Of a DNA stretch of 64,000 nt, positions 36,340-45,038 are shown piece by piece. The translations under genes were made by a program, and so were the position numbers. Below the pieces are notes generated by a model. The model ran no database searches. It was not told the origin of the DNA and saw only the letters and a program-made list of their open reading frames with translations. The DNA lies in the NCBI RefSeq assembly GCF_017168255.1, contig NZ_JABFAP010000001.1, positions 1,103,342-1,167,341 on the forward strand, written 5' to 3'. This stretch comes from Agrococcus sp. KRD186 (GTDB taxonomy: Bacteria > Actinomycetota > Actinomycetes > Actinomycetales > Microbacteriaceae). Every line of letters begins with the position of its first letter. Positions within the stretch are counted from its first letter, which is position 1.

Positions 36340-37133
36340 CGGGCGCCTGCCGCGAGCATGCGCTGCGCGATCGAGGCGGCGTCGGTCGCCGGCAGGTCGC
36401 CGTCGATGCGGCCGTCGCGCAGCAGCACGATGCGCTCGGCGCGGGCGGCCACCGCGGGGTCGTGCGTGACGACGACGATGGCCTGGCCGGCCGCGGCCTG
36501 CCGCACGAGGATCTCCTGCACCTCGATCGAGGTGACGGAGTCGAGCGCGCCGGTCGGCTCATCCGCGAGCACGATCGCGGGCCGCTGCGCGAGCGCACGG
36601 GCGATCGCGAACCGCTGCTGCTGGCCGCCGGAGAGCTCGTGCGGGCGGCGCGACTCCAGCCCGGTGACGCCCAGGTCGGCGAGCAGCTCGGCGATGCGGG
36701 CGCGGTCGGGCGCGCGTCCGGCGAGCAGCGCCGGCAGCTCGACGTTCTCGAGCGCCGTGAGGCTCGGCACCAGGTTGAACGACTGGAACACCACGCCCAC
36801 CTGCTCGCGGCGCAGCGCCGTGAGCGCGTCGTCGTCGAGCCCGACCACCGAGGTGCCGCCGATGACGACGTCGCCGGCGGTGGGCGCGTCGAGCCCGGCG
36901 GCCAGGTGCAGCAGGGTCGACTTGCCCGAGCCCGACGGCCCCATGACGGCGGTGAGCGTGCCCGGCGCGATCTCGAGGTCGACGCCGTCGAGGGCGGTGA
37001 CGGTGGCGTCGCCGGTGCCGTAGCGCTTCGAGACGTCGCGGATCGCCAGTGCGGGAGGGACCATTGTGGGGGTGGCCAGTGCGGGGGTGGCCAGTGCGGG
37101 GGTGCGCGGTGCGGTGCTGTGCATGGTTCCCAT
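36336..37133 (-). CDS. ABC transporter ATP-binding protein (MacB/LolD type)
   Basis: A 265-aa ATPase with Walker [11 protein letters not shown]-loop [21 protein letters not shown], signature LSGGQQQR and Walker [13 protein letters not shown]. It pairs with the FtsX-type permease. The first 25 residues ([10 protein letters not shown]) come from a short 15-bp DNA repeat and are probably not structured. Possible starts are ATG 37133, 37124 and 37064; none has a strong ribosome site, and 37133 or 37124 is preferred because of GGGA before 37124. A regulatory motif lies 39 bp upstream. Confidence 0.88.
   Translation of the reverse strand: MGTMHSTAPRTPALATPALATPTMVPPALAIRDVSKRYGTGDATVTALDGVDLEIAPGTLTAVMGPSGSGKSTLLHLAAGLDAPTAGDVVIGGTSVVGLDDDALTALRREQVGVVFQSFNLVPSLTALENVELPALLAGRAPDRARIAELLADLGVTGLESRRPHELSGGQQQRFAIARALAQRPAIVLADEPTGALDSVTSIEVQEILVRQAAAGQAIVVVTHDPAVAARAERIVLLRDGRIDGDLPATDAASIAQRMLAAGAR
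37068..37104. repeat. 15-bp tandem repeat in the ATPase N-terminus
   Basis: GGGGGTGGCCAGTGC occurs twice in direct tandem with a partial third start; on the coding strand it gives LATPALATP. It lies in the poorly conserved N-terminal tail. Confidence 0.7.
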
Positions 37134-37171
37134 TCAACGGATGCGCGGGGCCGGCATCGTCAGGCGCTGGT

Positions 37172-37193
37172 CGGAACCGGCGTCATCCGCTGG
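37172..37193 (-). promoter_or_regulatory. Candidate response-regulator site upstream of the ABC genes
   Basis: CGGA-N2-CGG-N2-TCATCCGCTGG on the plus strand, 39 bp before the ATPase ATG. The same pattern (18 of 22 positions) stands 41 bp before the kinase gene at 39276-39297. Confidence 0.55.
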
Positions 37194-37252
37194 GATGAGC
37201 CCGACAGCTTCGCTGATGGGGGGTGCGCGCCAACACGTCGGGCCGCTTCGAG

Positions 37253-37317
37253 CGACAGCTATAGGGCGATCCGCGCTATCCGGCCCGATTTTTGAGCAAA
37301 CCGCCCTATACCTGTCG
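37253..37317. repeat. Inverted repeat between response regulator and ABC genes
   Basis: 16-bp arms (CGACAGCTATAGGGCG at 37253-37268 and its complement at 37302-37317, one mismatch) around a 33-bp spacer containing an unusually A/T-rich tract (GATTTTTGAGCAAA). It lies 18 bp after the response-regulator stop. It could be a terminator, a small non-autonomous (MITE-like) insertion or a protein-binding site. Confidence 0.75.
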
Positions 37318-37335
37318 GAACGTGGCGCGGTCGGC

Positions 37336-37983
37336 TCATGCGCGCTCGCCGGTCAGGCCGTGCTCGTAGGCGAACACGACCAGCTGCACGCGATCGCGAA
37401 GCCCGAGCTTCGTCAGGATGCGCGAGATGTGGGTCTTCACGGTCGCCTCCGAGACGAACTCGCTGCGGGCGATCTCGGTGTTCGAGAGCCCCTTCGCCGC
37501 CAGGGCGAAGATCTGCCGCTCGCGGTCGGTGAGCGCGTCGAAGGCGGCCGGCGCCGAGCGGCGCTGCGCGCCGAAGGCCTTGAACAGCTCGCGGGTCGCG
37601 CTCGCGGCGACCACCTCGTTGCCGGCGTGCACGGTGCGCACCGAGGCGAGCACGAGCTCGGGCTCGGCGTCCTTGAGGATGAAGCCGGATGCGCCGGCAC
37701 GGATGGCGCGCGCCGCGGCCTCGTCGAGATCGAAGGTGGTGAGCACGAGCACCCGGCTCTGCGGTCTCGCCGCGACGATACGGGCGGTCGCCGAGATGCC
37801 GTCGAGCACCGGCATCCGCACGTCCATCAGCACCACGTCGGGCTGCTGCTCGTCGGCGAGCCGCACGGCCTGCGCGCCGTCGGCGGCCTCGCCCACGCAC
37901 GTCAGGTCTGGCTGCGACTCGATGAGCATGCGGATGCCGCCGCGGAACAGCGCCTGGTCGTCGACGATCAGTACCCGGATCAC
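37336..37983 (-). CDS. NarL/LuxR-family response regulator
   Basis: A 215-aa two-component regulator. The receiver domain (1-120) has the phospho-acceptor Asp54 in VVLMDVRMP, Thr in VLVLTTFD and Lys in GFILKDA. The LuxR-type HTH is at about 150-205 (LTDRERQIFALAAKGLSNTEIA ... VKTHISRILTKL). It pairs with the kinase 10 bp upstream and likely controls the downstream ABC genes and its own operon. Confidence 0.93.
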   Translation of the reverse strand: MIRVLIVDDQALFRGGIRMLIESQPDLTCVGEAADGAQAVRLADEQQPDVVLMDVRMPVLDGISATARIVAARPQSRVLVLTTFDLDEAAARAIRAGASGFILKDAEPELVLASVRTVHAGNEVVAASATRELFKAFGAQRRSAPAAFDALTDRERQIFALAAKGLSNTEIARSEFVSEATVKTHISRILTKLGLRDRVQLVVFAYEHGLTGERA

Positions 37984-37993
37984 GCCCGCTCCC

Positions 37994-39235
37994 TCATTGC
38001 AGCCCGGCCGGGAAGGCCGCGCGCACGCGGAACCAGCCGTCCTCGATGCCGGTCCACGCCTCGCCGCCGGCGAGCCGGGCGCGCTCGTGCATGCCGCGCA
38101 CGCCGTGGCCGGGCTGGCCCGGCCCCTGCTGGCCGAGCGCGGTCACGACGCGGTTGTGCACATCGACCACGATGCCACCCTGCCCGCCCGGCAGCGGCAC
38201 GCCGCGCATCCGCACGTGGACCGGCTGGTCGCGGTCGCCGTGCCGGAGCGCGTTCGTCAGCGCCTCCTGCAGGATGCGGTAGGCGGCGATGTCGGCCGTG
38301 CGCGGCAGCGGCACCGGCACACCGACGTGCTCGAGCCGCACGTCGAGGCCGGCCTCGCGCATCCGCTCGATGAGCGCGTCGACGCCGGCGAGCGACGCGA
38401 TCGGGTCGGGCGCCTCGGTGTGCCGCAGCTGCGCGAGCAGCAGCCGCACGTCGCCGAGCGCCTCCTTCGCGGTGCCCGCGATCGACGCGAGCGAGGCGTC
38501 CTTCGCGGCCGGGTCCTGCGTGTACCGCGCGCCGTTGGCCTGCGCGATCACCACCGCGAGCGAGTGCGCGACGACATCGTGCATGTCGCGGGCGAGCGCC
38601 GCGCGCTCCTCCTCCTGGTCGGCGCGCCGCAGCGAGACCTGCGCGACCTGCGTGGCGGCGGTCGAGCGGTCGACGGCGGCGACGCCCCAGCCGGTCAGGA
38701 TGGCGACGCTGAACAGCAGCATCGGCGGGATCCACAGGAACGCCAGCACGTCCAGCACCCCGACCACGGTCTCGAAGCCCTGCACGGAGGTCTCGACGAC
38801 CAGCCAGTAGGCCGCGAGCAGCGATGCGACGAGGGCGAGGCCGAAGCCCATGAGCCTGCCCGGCCAGCGGCTGAAGCGGCCGACCGAGTAGAGCACCACG
38901 AGCACGCCGAACCAGACCGGGTACATCCACGCGTGCATCGCGACATGGGCGACGGCGAGCAGCGTCAGCCCGGCGAGCGCCAGCACCGGGCGGGTGCGGC
39001 GCAGCAGGATGGCGCCGATGATCGCCGCCGTCACCACGAGCGAGAGCGCCCACTGGATGCTCTCGGTCATCACGATCGCCAGCAGCAGCGACGGGATGGC
39101 GAGCACGCCGACGGTGACGGCGGCCAGGATGCCGTCAGCCCTCAGCGCCGAGCGGTCGATCCACGGACGGGCCGGCGGATGCGTTGCCGCCGCCGCCGGG
39201 GCGGGCTCGGCCTCCGGGCGCACGTCGGTGGACAT
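37994..39235 (-). CDS. Sensor histidine kinase (HisKA_3 type)
   Basis: A 413-aa membrane kinase. Residues about 35-185 hold several hydrophobic helices with no large external domain, typical of kinases that sense membrane or peptide stress. The phospho-acceptor His is about 219 in ARDMHDVVAHSLAVVI, and the ATPase domain has ILQEALTNALRHG (N-box) and PGHGVRGMHERARLAGG (G-box). The ATG at 39235 is preceded by the motif shared with the ABC promoter. Confidence 0.92.
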   Translation of the reverse strand: MSTDVRPEAEPAPAAAATHPPARPWIDRSALRADGILAAVTVGVLAIPSLLLAIVMTESIQWALSLVVTAAIIGAILLRRTRPVLALAGLTLLAVAHVAMHAWMYPVWFGVLVVLYSVGRFSRWPGRLMGFGLALVASLLAAYWLVVETSVQGFETVVGVLDVLAFLWIPPMLLFSVAILTGWGVAAVDRSTAATQVAQVSLRRADQEEERAALARDMHDVVAHSLAVVIAQANGARYTQDPAAKDASLASIAGTAKEALGDVRLLLAQLRHTEAPDPIASLAGVDALIERMREAGLDVRLEHVGVPVPLPRTADIAAYRILQEALTNALRHGDRDQPVHVRMRGVPLPGGQGGIVVDVHNRVVTALGQQGPGQPGHGVRGMHERARLAGGEAWTGIEDGWFRVRAAFPAGLQ

Positions 39236-39275
39236 GGCTTCAGGCTACGTCGCGCCGGTCTGGCCGACCGCGCGG

Positions 39276-39297
39276 CGGACGCGGAATCATCCGCTGG
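39276..39297 (-). promoter_or_regulatory. Candidate response-regulator site upstream of the kinase gene
   Basis: Second copy of CGGA-N2-CGG-N2-TCATCCGCTGG, 41 bp before the kinase ATG. Equal spacing to the start in both promoters supports a shared regulator. Confidence 0.55.
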
Positions 39298-39442
39298 TCG
39301 GACGGCGCGCGAGCGGCTGCGCCCTCCGACCGCCGATGCCGTCTGCTCCTCCTCCGGGAGGAGGTTCCAGGCCGATCGCAGCGTTCGACCGTACGCTCCT
39401 GAGACGGCCACTGCGGCGCGACCGATGCGGAAGCAGGTTTCG

Positions 39443-40195
39443 ATGACGCGAACGACCACGGCGACGAGCGCCGGCTGGGCACTGCCCGGCCGGCTGCAGA
39501 CGGCGGATCGAGTGATGCGCGGCGCAGCGCGGCTGCGGCTGCTGGAGCCCGAGCTGGAGGGCCTGCGCGGCGTGGTCGGCCCGGGCGATGTCTGCTTCGA
39601 CGTCGGCGCCGCCTACGGCATGTACGCGATCCCGCTCGCGGCAGCCGTCGGGCCGACCGGTGCTGTGCATGCGTTCGAGCCTCAGCGCCGCCCGCGGGCC
39701 GTGCTCTCGGCAGCGCGCTCCCTGCTCGGCGCCGCGCACGTGCGGATCTCGCACTCGGCGGTCGGGCGCGTCGCCGGCGAGCACGAGCTGGTGCTGGTGA
39801 CCCGCTACGGCTTGCGCATCAGCGGCCACGCGCACCTGGCCGGCAGCGCCGGCAGCCGCGACGCCGACCGCCTGCGGGTGCCGGTCACGACGATCGACGA
39901 CGTGTGCCGCGAGCAGGGCATCGAGCGGGTGCGGTTCGTGAAGGCCGACGTGGAGGGCTTCGAGCACGCCGTGCTGGAGGGTGCCGCCGAGGCGCTCGAG
40001 CGAGACCGGCCGGCGGTGCTGCTCGAGATCGAGGACCGGCACCTGCAGCGCTACGGCCTCACCGGCGCCGAGGTCGCCGACAGCCTGCGGGACCGCGGCT
40101 ACGAGATGGCTGTCTGGCGCGGCGGCGCCTGGCAGGCGGCCGACCGGGTCGTCACCGGCACGCGGAACTACCTGTTCCAGGCGCCGCAGGGGTGA
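39443..40195 (+). CDS. FkbM-family methyltransferase
   Basis: A 250-aa SAM-dependent methyltransferase. The SAM-binding region is GDVCFDVGAAYGMYAIPLAA (about 48-67) with HAFEPQ next, and the FkbM signature is RFVKADVEGFEHAVLEGA (about 165-182). Such enzymes O-methylate sugars of polysaccharides or secondary metabolites; the acceptor is unknown. ATG 39443 follows GCAGG by 5 nt. It is isolated between the kinase and era, read opposite to both. Confidence 0.85.
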   Translation: MTRTTTATSAGWALPGRLQTADRVMRGAARLRLLEPELEGLRGVVGPGDVCFDVGAAYGMYAIPLAAAVGPTGAVHAFEPQRRPRAVLSAARSLLGAAHVRISHSAVGRVAGEHELVLVTRYGLRISGHAHLAGSAGSRDADRLRVPVTTIDDVCREQGIERVRFVKADVEGFEHAVLEGAAEALERDRPAVLLEIEDRHLQRYGLTGAEVADSLRDRGYEMAVWRGGAWQAADRVVTGTRNYLFQAPQG

Positions 40196-40198
40196 GCC

Positions 40199-41149
40199 TC
40201 AGAACCCGAAGCGGCCGAGCTGCTTCGGGTCGCCCTGCCACTCCTTCGCGATCTTCACCCGCAGGTCGAGGTGCACCTGCGTGCCGAGCACGCGCTCGAT
40301 CTCGGCCCGCGCATCCGCCCCCACCTGCCGCAGGCGTGAGCCGCCCCTGCCGATGACGATGCCCTTCTGGCTGTCGCGCTCGACCCAGAGATTCGCGTAG
40401 ACGTCGGTGAGCTCGCGGCCCTCGCGAGGCACGATGTCGTCGATCGTGACCATGATCGAGTGCGGCAGCTCGTCGCGCACACCCTCGAGCGCTGCCTCGC
40501 GGATGAGCTCGGCGAGCCGCACGCTGAGCGACTCCTCGGTGGTGGTGTCGGCCTCGTAGAGCGGCGGGCCGACCGGCAGCAGCGCGATCAGCTGCTCGAC
40601 GAGCACGTCGAGCTGCGTGCCCGTGACCGACGAGATCGGCACGATGGCATCCCACTCGCGCAGCTCGGAGACGGCCAGCAGCTGCGCGGCGACGGCCTTC
40701 TTGGAGGCGCGATCGGTCTTGGTGACGATGGCGATCTTCCGCGCGCGCGGGAAGCCCTCGAGCTGCTGGTCGATGTAGCGGTCGCCCGGGCCGATCGGCT
40801 CGTCGGCGGGGATGCACAGGCAGATCACATCGACGTCGCCGAGGGTGGTCTTCACGACCGAGTTGAGGCGCTGCCCCAGCAGCGTGCGGGGCTTGTGCAT
40901 GCCGGGGGTGTCGACGATCACGAGCTGCGCGTCGTCGCGGTGCACGACGCCGCGGATCGCGTGCCTGGTGGTCTGCGGCTTCGACGAGGTGATGGCGATC
41001 TTCTCGCCCACCAACGCGTTCATGAGCGTCGACTTGCCGGCGTTCGGGCGACCCACGAAGGTGACGAAGCCGCTGCGGTGGCGCTCGGCCCGCGCCGCGG
41101 CCTCCTGCGCCGCGCGCCCGGTGTCCTCATGCTGGTCGTCGTCGGTCAT
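40199..41149 (-). CDS. era: GTPase Era
   Basis: Ribosome-assembly GTPase that binds 16S rRNA near its 3' end. G1 GRPNAGKST (about 33-41), G3 DTPGMH and G4 TKTD are present, followed by a C-terminal KH domain (IVIGRGGSRLRQVGADAR). The 316-aa protein has an extra charged N-terminal stretch of about 25 residues. Its ATG overlaps the CBS-protein stop by 4 bp; last gene of the hrcA-to-era series. Confidence 0.95.
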   Translation of the reverse strand: MTDDDQHEDTGRAAQEAAARAERHRSGFVTFVGRPNAGKSTLMNALVGEKIAITSSKPQTTRHAIRGVVHRDDAQLVIVDTPGMHKPRTLLGQRLNSVVKTTLGDVDVICLCIPADEPIGPGDRYIDQQLEGFPRARKIAIVTKTDRASKKAVAAQLLAVSELREWDAIVPISSVTGTQLDVLVEQLIALLPVGPPLYEADTTTEESLSVRLAELIREAALEGVRDELPHSIMVTIDDIVPREGRELTDVYANLWVERDSQKGIVIGRGGSRLRQVGADARAEIERVLGTQVHLDLRVKIAKEWQGDPKQLGRFGF

Positions 41150-42426
41150 GCTGCTCCTCCGCCCGTGCGCGGGGCCGGCTCGGCCGCGCGCTGCACCGCC
41201 ATCTCGCCCACGCTGCGGCCGCGCCCGTCGAGCGATCGCACCTCCAGCCGCAGCCCCTCGACGGTGACGATGTCGCCGACCTCCGCGATGCGGCCGAGCT
41301 CCTTCTGCATCAGTCCGCCGACCGTGTCGACGTCCTCGTCGTCCAGGTTGAGCCCGAACAGGTCGCCGAGCTCGTCGATCTGCAGCCGGGCGGAGACATG
41401 CCAGACGCCGTCGCCGGCGTCGACCGCCTCTGCGCGGCCGCGGTCGTGCTCGTCGTGGATCTCGCCGACGAGCTCCTCCACCAGGTCCTCGAGCGTCACC
41501 AGGCCCGCGATGCCGCCGTACTCGTCGACGACCATCGCCACGTGCATCCGCTCAGCCTGCATGAGCGCGAGCGTGTCGTCGGCCTTCTTCGACTCGGGCA
41601 CGAGGATCGCCGGGCGCGCGAGCTCTGCTGCGGTCTCGACCGCGTCGGGGCGCCAGGTGCGGCTGCGCACCACGTCGCGCAGGTAGAGGATGCCGTCGAT
41701 CTCGTCGCTCGACTCCCCCACCACGGGCATGCGCGAGAGGCCGTTGTCGAGGAACTGCCGCAGCGCGTCCTGCGCGCTGGTGTCGCGCTCGACGACGATC
41801 ATGTCTGGCCGCGGCACCATCACCTCGCGCACGAGCGTCTCGTTGAACTCGAAGATCGAGTGGATGAGCTCGCGGTCGTCGTCCTCGAGCACCTCGCTCT
41901 CGGTGGCCGCGTCGACCATCGACAGCAGCTGCGCCTCGGTCGAGAACGCGGTCTCGCGCTGCCTGCCGGGCGTCACCTTGTCGCCGATCGTCACGACCAG
42001 CGAGGCGATCGGACCGGTGAGCACCCGCCAGAAGCGGATGAAGCCGGCGGATGCGCGCAGCAGGCCGACGGCGTGGGTGCGGCCGACCGCGCGAGGGCTG
42101 GAGCCGACCAGCACGAAGGAGATGACGATCATGGCGCCGCCGGCGACCAGCAGCGTGATCCACCACTCGACCACGAGCGAGTCGACCGCGAGCGTGATGA
42201 GCACCGCAGCGACCGTCTCGCACATGATGCGGCCGAACTGCAGCGTCATGCTGTGGCTGCGCAGGTCGTCGGCGATGGCGAGCATCGCCCTGCCTCGCCG
42301 GGCCTGCCCGGCCGCCTCCTGCAGCTCGGCGCGGGAGACGACGCTCAGCGCCGCGTCACAGGCGGCGAGCCAGGCGCCGAAGGCGACCAGCAGCGCCGCG
42401 ACGATGAAGAGGAGGGTCTCGAACAT
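41146..42426 (-). CDS. CNNM/CorC-type membrane protein with CBS pair
   Basis: A 426-aa protein of the hemolysin C/CorB group. A DUF21 (CNNM) transmembrane domain (about 1-180) is followed by two CBS domains (about 200-330, with VREVMVPRPDMIVV and VAMVVDEYGGIAGLVTLEDLVEE) and a CorC/HlyC transporter-associated domain (about 340-420). Probably a Mg/Co transporter or regulator. It starts on TGATG with the ybeY stop. The hemolysin label of older annotation is not supported. Confidence 0.9.
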   Translation of the reverse strand: MFETLLFIVAALLVAFGAWLAACDAALSVVSRAELQEAAGQARRGRAMLAIADDLRSHSMTLQFGRIMCETVAAVLITLAVDSLVVEWWITLLVAGGAMIVISFVLVGSSPRAVGRTHAVGLLRASAGFIRFWRVLTGPIASLVVTIGDKVTPGRQRETAFSTEAQLLSMVDAATESEVLEDDDRELIHSIFEFNETLVREVMVPRPDMIVVERDTSAQDALRQFLDNGLSRMPVVGESSDEIDGILYLRDVVRSRTWRPDAVETAAELARPAILVPESKKADDTLALMQAERMHVAMVVDEYGGIAGLVTLEDLVEELVGEIHDEHDRGRAEAVDAGDGVWHVSARLQIDELGDLFGLNLDDEDVDTVGGLMQKELGRIAEVGDIVTVEGLRLEVRSLDGRGRSVGEMAVQRAAEPAPRTGGGAA

Positions 42427-42911
42427 CAGGCGGTGCGGCCGGGCTCGCCCTGTGCGCTGCGCTCGCGGTCCTCGAAGGCGGCCAGCAGCTTGTCCTGCAG
42501 CGTGAACATCTCGTCGCGGTCGGCCGGCTCGGCGTGGTCGAAGCCGAGCAGGTGCAGCAGCCCGTGGGTGGTGAGCAGGCGCAGCTCGGCCATGAGGCCG
42601 TGCCGGGCCTCCTTCGCCTGCTCGGCGGCGACCTCGGGGCACAGCACGATGTCGCCCAGCAGGCCGGCGGGCGTCACCCGGTCGAGCGACCCGGGTCGCA
42701 GCTCGTCCATCGGGAAGGAGAGCACGTCGGTGGGGCCGGGCTCGTCCATCCACTGCACGTGCAGCTGCTCCATCGTCGCGACGTCGACGAGCGCGATCGA
42801 CACCTCGGCGTCGGGGTGCACGAAGAGCTTCTCGAGGTCGAACCCGACCAGCCGCAGCAGCTGCGCCTCGTCGACCTCGGCGCCGGACTCGTTGAGCACA
42901 TCGATGGCCAT
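42426..42911 (-). CDS. ybeY: rRNA maturation factor YbeY
   Basis: A 161-aa zinc-dependent endoribonuclease for 16S rRNA 3'-end processing and ribosome quality control. The metal motif THGLLHLLGFDH gives His116, His120 and His126. It sits between phoH and the CBS protein, with 1-bp TGATG overlaps on both sides, the conserved order in actinobacteria. Confidence 0.95.
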   Translation of the reverse strand: MAIDVLNESGAEVDEAQLLRLVGFDLEKLFVHPDAEVSIALVDVATMEQLHVQWMDEPGPTDVLSFPMDELRPGSLDRVTPAGLLGDIVLCPEVAAEQAKEARHGLMAELRLLTTHGLLHLLGFDHAEPADRDEMFTLQDKLLAAFEDRERSAQGEPGRTA

Positions 42912-43936
42912 CAGCCGCGCCTCCCTCGGTGGTGCTCCTGCGCGCGATGGTTCGACTGCCCCTTGCGGGCCTGGCGCGCCATCTGTCGCTGGTCGTGCTC
43001 GGTGTAGGCGTCGACGATCTCTCCCACGAGCGTGTGCCGCACCACATCCGCGCTGGTGAGCTCGGCGAAGTGGATGTCCTCGATGCGGCCGAGCACCTGC
43101 TTGGCCACCTGCAGGCCGGAGGTGCCCGCCGGCAGGTCGACCTGCGTCGCGTCGCCGGTGACGACCATCTTCGAGCCGAAGCCGAGGCGGGTGAGGAACA
43201 TCTTCATCTGCTCGGGACTGGTGTTCTGCGCCTCGTCGAGCACGATGAACGAGTCGTTCAGGGTGCGGCCGCGCATGTACGCCAGCGGCGCCACCTCGAC
43301 GACGCCGGTGGCGAGCAGCTTCGGCAGCAGCTCGGGATCCATCATCTCGTTCAGCGCGTCGTACAGCGGCCGCAGGTAGGGGTCGATCTTGTCGGTGAGC
43401 GTGCCGGGCAGGAAGCCGAGCCGCTCGCCTGCCTCGACGGCGGGTCGCGTGAGGATGATGCGGCTGACCTCCTTGCGGTGCAGCGCCTGCACCGCCTTGG
43501 CCATCGCCAGGTAGGTCTTGCCGGTGCCTGCGGGACCGATGCCGAACACGATGGTGCTCGTCTCGATCGCCTCGACGTAGGCGCGCTGCCCCTCGGTCTT
43601 GGCGCGGATCGACTTGCCCTTGGAGGTGAGGATCACCTCGCCGATCGCGTCGGAGAGGCTGCGCGAGGAATCCTGCCGCAGGATGCGCGAGCCCTCGCCC
43701 ACCTCGGTGCCGGTCAGCTCGGTGCCCTGCCGGACGAGGTCGACGAGCTCCTGCACGAGCCGGCCGGCGACCTCGACATCCTCCTCCGGCCCGGTGAGCG
43801 TGACCTGGTTGCCCCGCACCGCGACCTGCACGGCGGGGTGCTCGTGCTCGAGGCGCGTGAGCAGCCGGTCCTGCGGCCCCAGCAGCCGCACCATCTCGAT
43901 GCCGTCGATCTCGATCGACTGCGTTGCGTCAGGCAA
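42911..43936 (-). CDS. phoH: PhoH-like ATPase
   Basis: A 341-aa P-loop protein with an N-terminal KH-like/SAM-fold region (about 1-95) and an ATPase core: Walker [17 protein letters not shown] and Walker [12 protein letters not shown]. Linked to RNA metabolism by its constant partner ybeY; the exact activity is unsettled. Start TTG 43936 is preferred because GAGAGGA precedes it by 5 nt; TTG 43951 lies upstream. It overlaps the HIT gene stop by 8 bp. Confidence 0.92.
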   Translation of the reverse strand: MPDATQSIEIDGIEMVRLLGPQDRLLTRLEHEHPAVQVAVRGNQVTLTGPEEDVEVAGRLVQELVDLVRQGTELTGTEVGEGSRILRQDSSRSLSDAIGEVILTSKGKSIRAKTEGQRAYVEAIETSTIVFGIGPAGTGKTYLAMAKAVQALHRKEVSRIILTRPAVEAGERLGFLPGTLTDKIDPYLRPLYDALNEMMDPELLPKLLATGVVEVAPLAYMRGRTLNDSFIVLDEAQNTSPEQMKMFLTRLGFGSKMVVTGDATQVDLPAGTSGLQVAKQVLGRIEDIHFAELTSADVVRHTLVGEIVDAYTEHDQRQMARQARKGQSNHRAQEHHRGRRG

Positions 43937-44273
43937 GCGAGTCCTCTCCAAGGGTTCCCGCGAGCACGTGGGCGTGCGCGTGGAACACCGTCTGCCCGGC
44001 GAGCTCGCCGGTGTTGAACACGAGCCGGAAGTCGCCCTCCGCGCGCTCGCGAGCGATCGCCTGCGCCGCCTGCACGATCTCGGCGAGCAGCTCGGGGTCG
44101 CCGGCGGCGAGCTCGACCACGTCGCGGTACTGCGGCGTCTTCGGCACCACCAGCACGTGCATGGGGGCCTTCGGCGCGATGTCGGTGAACGCGATGATGC
44201 GGTCGTTCTCGAGCACGATCTCCGCAGGGATCTCGCGCGCGACGATCTTCTCGAACACGGTGGTCTCAGCCAT
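43929..44273 (-). CDS. HIT-family hydrolase (HinT-like)
   Basis: A 114-aa histidine-triad protein that hydrolyses AMP-linked phosphoramidates in related proteins. The triad is VFHAHAHV (His98, His100, His102). ATG 44273 is preceded by TAGGCT and 6 nt, a leaderless promoter inside the operon, 40 bp after the rsmE stop, so HIT-phoH-ybeY may also be made from its own start. Confidence 0.93.
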   Translation of the reverse strand: MAETTVFEKIVAREIPAEIVLENDRIIAFTDIAPKAPMHVLVVPKTPQYRDVVELAAGDPELLAEIVQAAQAIARERAEGDFRLVFNTGELAGQTVFHAHAHVLAGTLGEDSLA

Positions 44274-44279
44274 GCCGTC

Positions 44280-44285
44280 AGCCTA
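44280..44285 (-). promoter_or_regulatory. Internal leaderless promoter before the HIT gene
   Basis: TAGGCT on the minus strand, 6 nt before the ATG at 44273. Confidence 0.45.
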
Positions 44286-44312
44286 CCTTCGCGCCGCTGT
44301 CGGCATCCTGGC

Positions 44313-45038
44313 TCACCAGCGACCCAGCCGCGCCGACAGCGCGACGATGCCCGCGAGCCCGGCGGTCGAGGTGCGCAGCACGTGCTCGCCCATGCGCACC
44401 GGCACGGCGCCGGCCGCCTCGAGCGCCTCGAGCTCGGCAGGGTCGATGCCGCCCTCGGGCCCGACGATCAGCAGCGCGTCCCGCTCGATCGGCACCTCGA
44501 GGATCGAGGCGGATGCGGTGGGTTCGAGCACGAGCAGCTGCCAGTCTCCCGCCAGCGCCGCGAGCCCCGCGGTGTCGACGACGGCGCCCACCTCGGGCAG
44601 GCGGGCGCGGATCGCCTGCTTGCCGGCCTCCCGCACCACCTTCCGCCAGCGCTCGAGCGACTTCTCGCCCCGCTCGCCCTTCCACTGCACGACGCTGCGC
44701 CGCGCCTGCCACGGCACGATCGCGTCGACGCCCAGTTCCGTGGAGGCCTGCACGGCGAGCTCGGCGCGGTCGCCCTTGGCGAGCGCCTGCGCGAGGCCGA
44801 TGCGCGGGCTCGGCGCGGGCACCGACCGCACGTCGTGCAGCACGACGTCGACGCCCTCGCGCTCGGCCCGGTCGATCACACCCTCGGCGAGCACGCCGGC
44901 GCCGTCGCTGAGCAGCACCCGCTCGCCCCGACGCATCCGCGAGACGACGGCGGCGTGGTGCGCCTCCTCGCCCGTCAGCGTGACGAGATCGCCGGCTGCC
45001 GCGCCCGCGAGCGCGTCGTGCCAGTAGCAGTGGGCCAT
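44313..45038 (-). CDS. rsmE: 16S rRNA m3U1498 methyltransferase
   Basis: A 241-aa SPOUT methyltransferase acting on U1498 of 16S rRNA. It has an N-terminal PUA-like domain (about 1-75) and the knotted SAM site with ALLIVGPEGGIDPAELE and VRMGEHVLRTSTA. The start overlaps the dnaJ stop by 1 bp (TGATG). It follows dnaJ in most actinobacteria. Confidence 0.95.
   Translation of the reverse strand: MAHCYWHDALAGAAAGDLVTLTGEEAHHAAVVSRMRRGERVLLSDGAGVLAEGVIDRAEREGVDVVLHDVRSVPAPSPRIGLAQALAKGDRAELAVQASTELGVDAIVPWQARRSVVQWKGERGEKSLERWRKVVREAGKQAIRARLPEVGAVVDTAGLAALAGDWQLLVLEPTASASILEVPIERDALLIVGPEGGIDPAELEALEAAGAVPVRMGEHVLRTSTAGLAGIVALSARLGRW

Noticed and set aside
41146-42426. Hemolysin
   Set aside because: The DUF21-CBS-CorC layout is that of CNNM/CorC metal transport proteins; the hemolysin name is historical.
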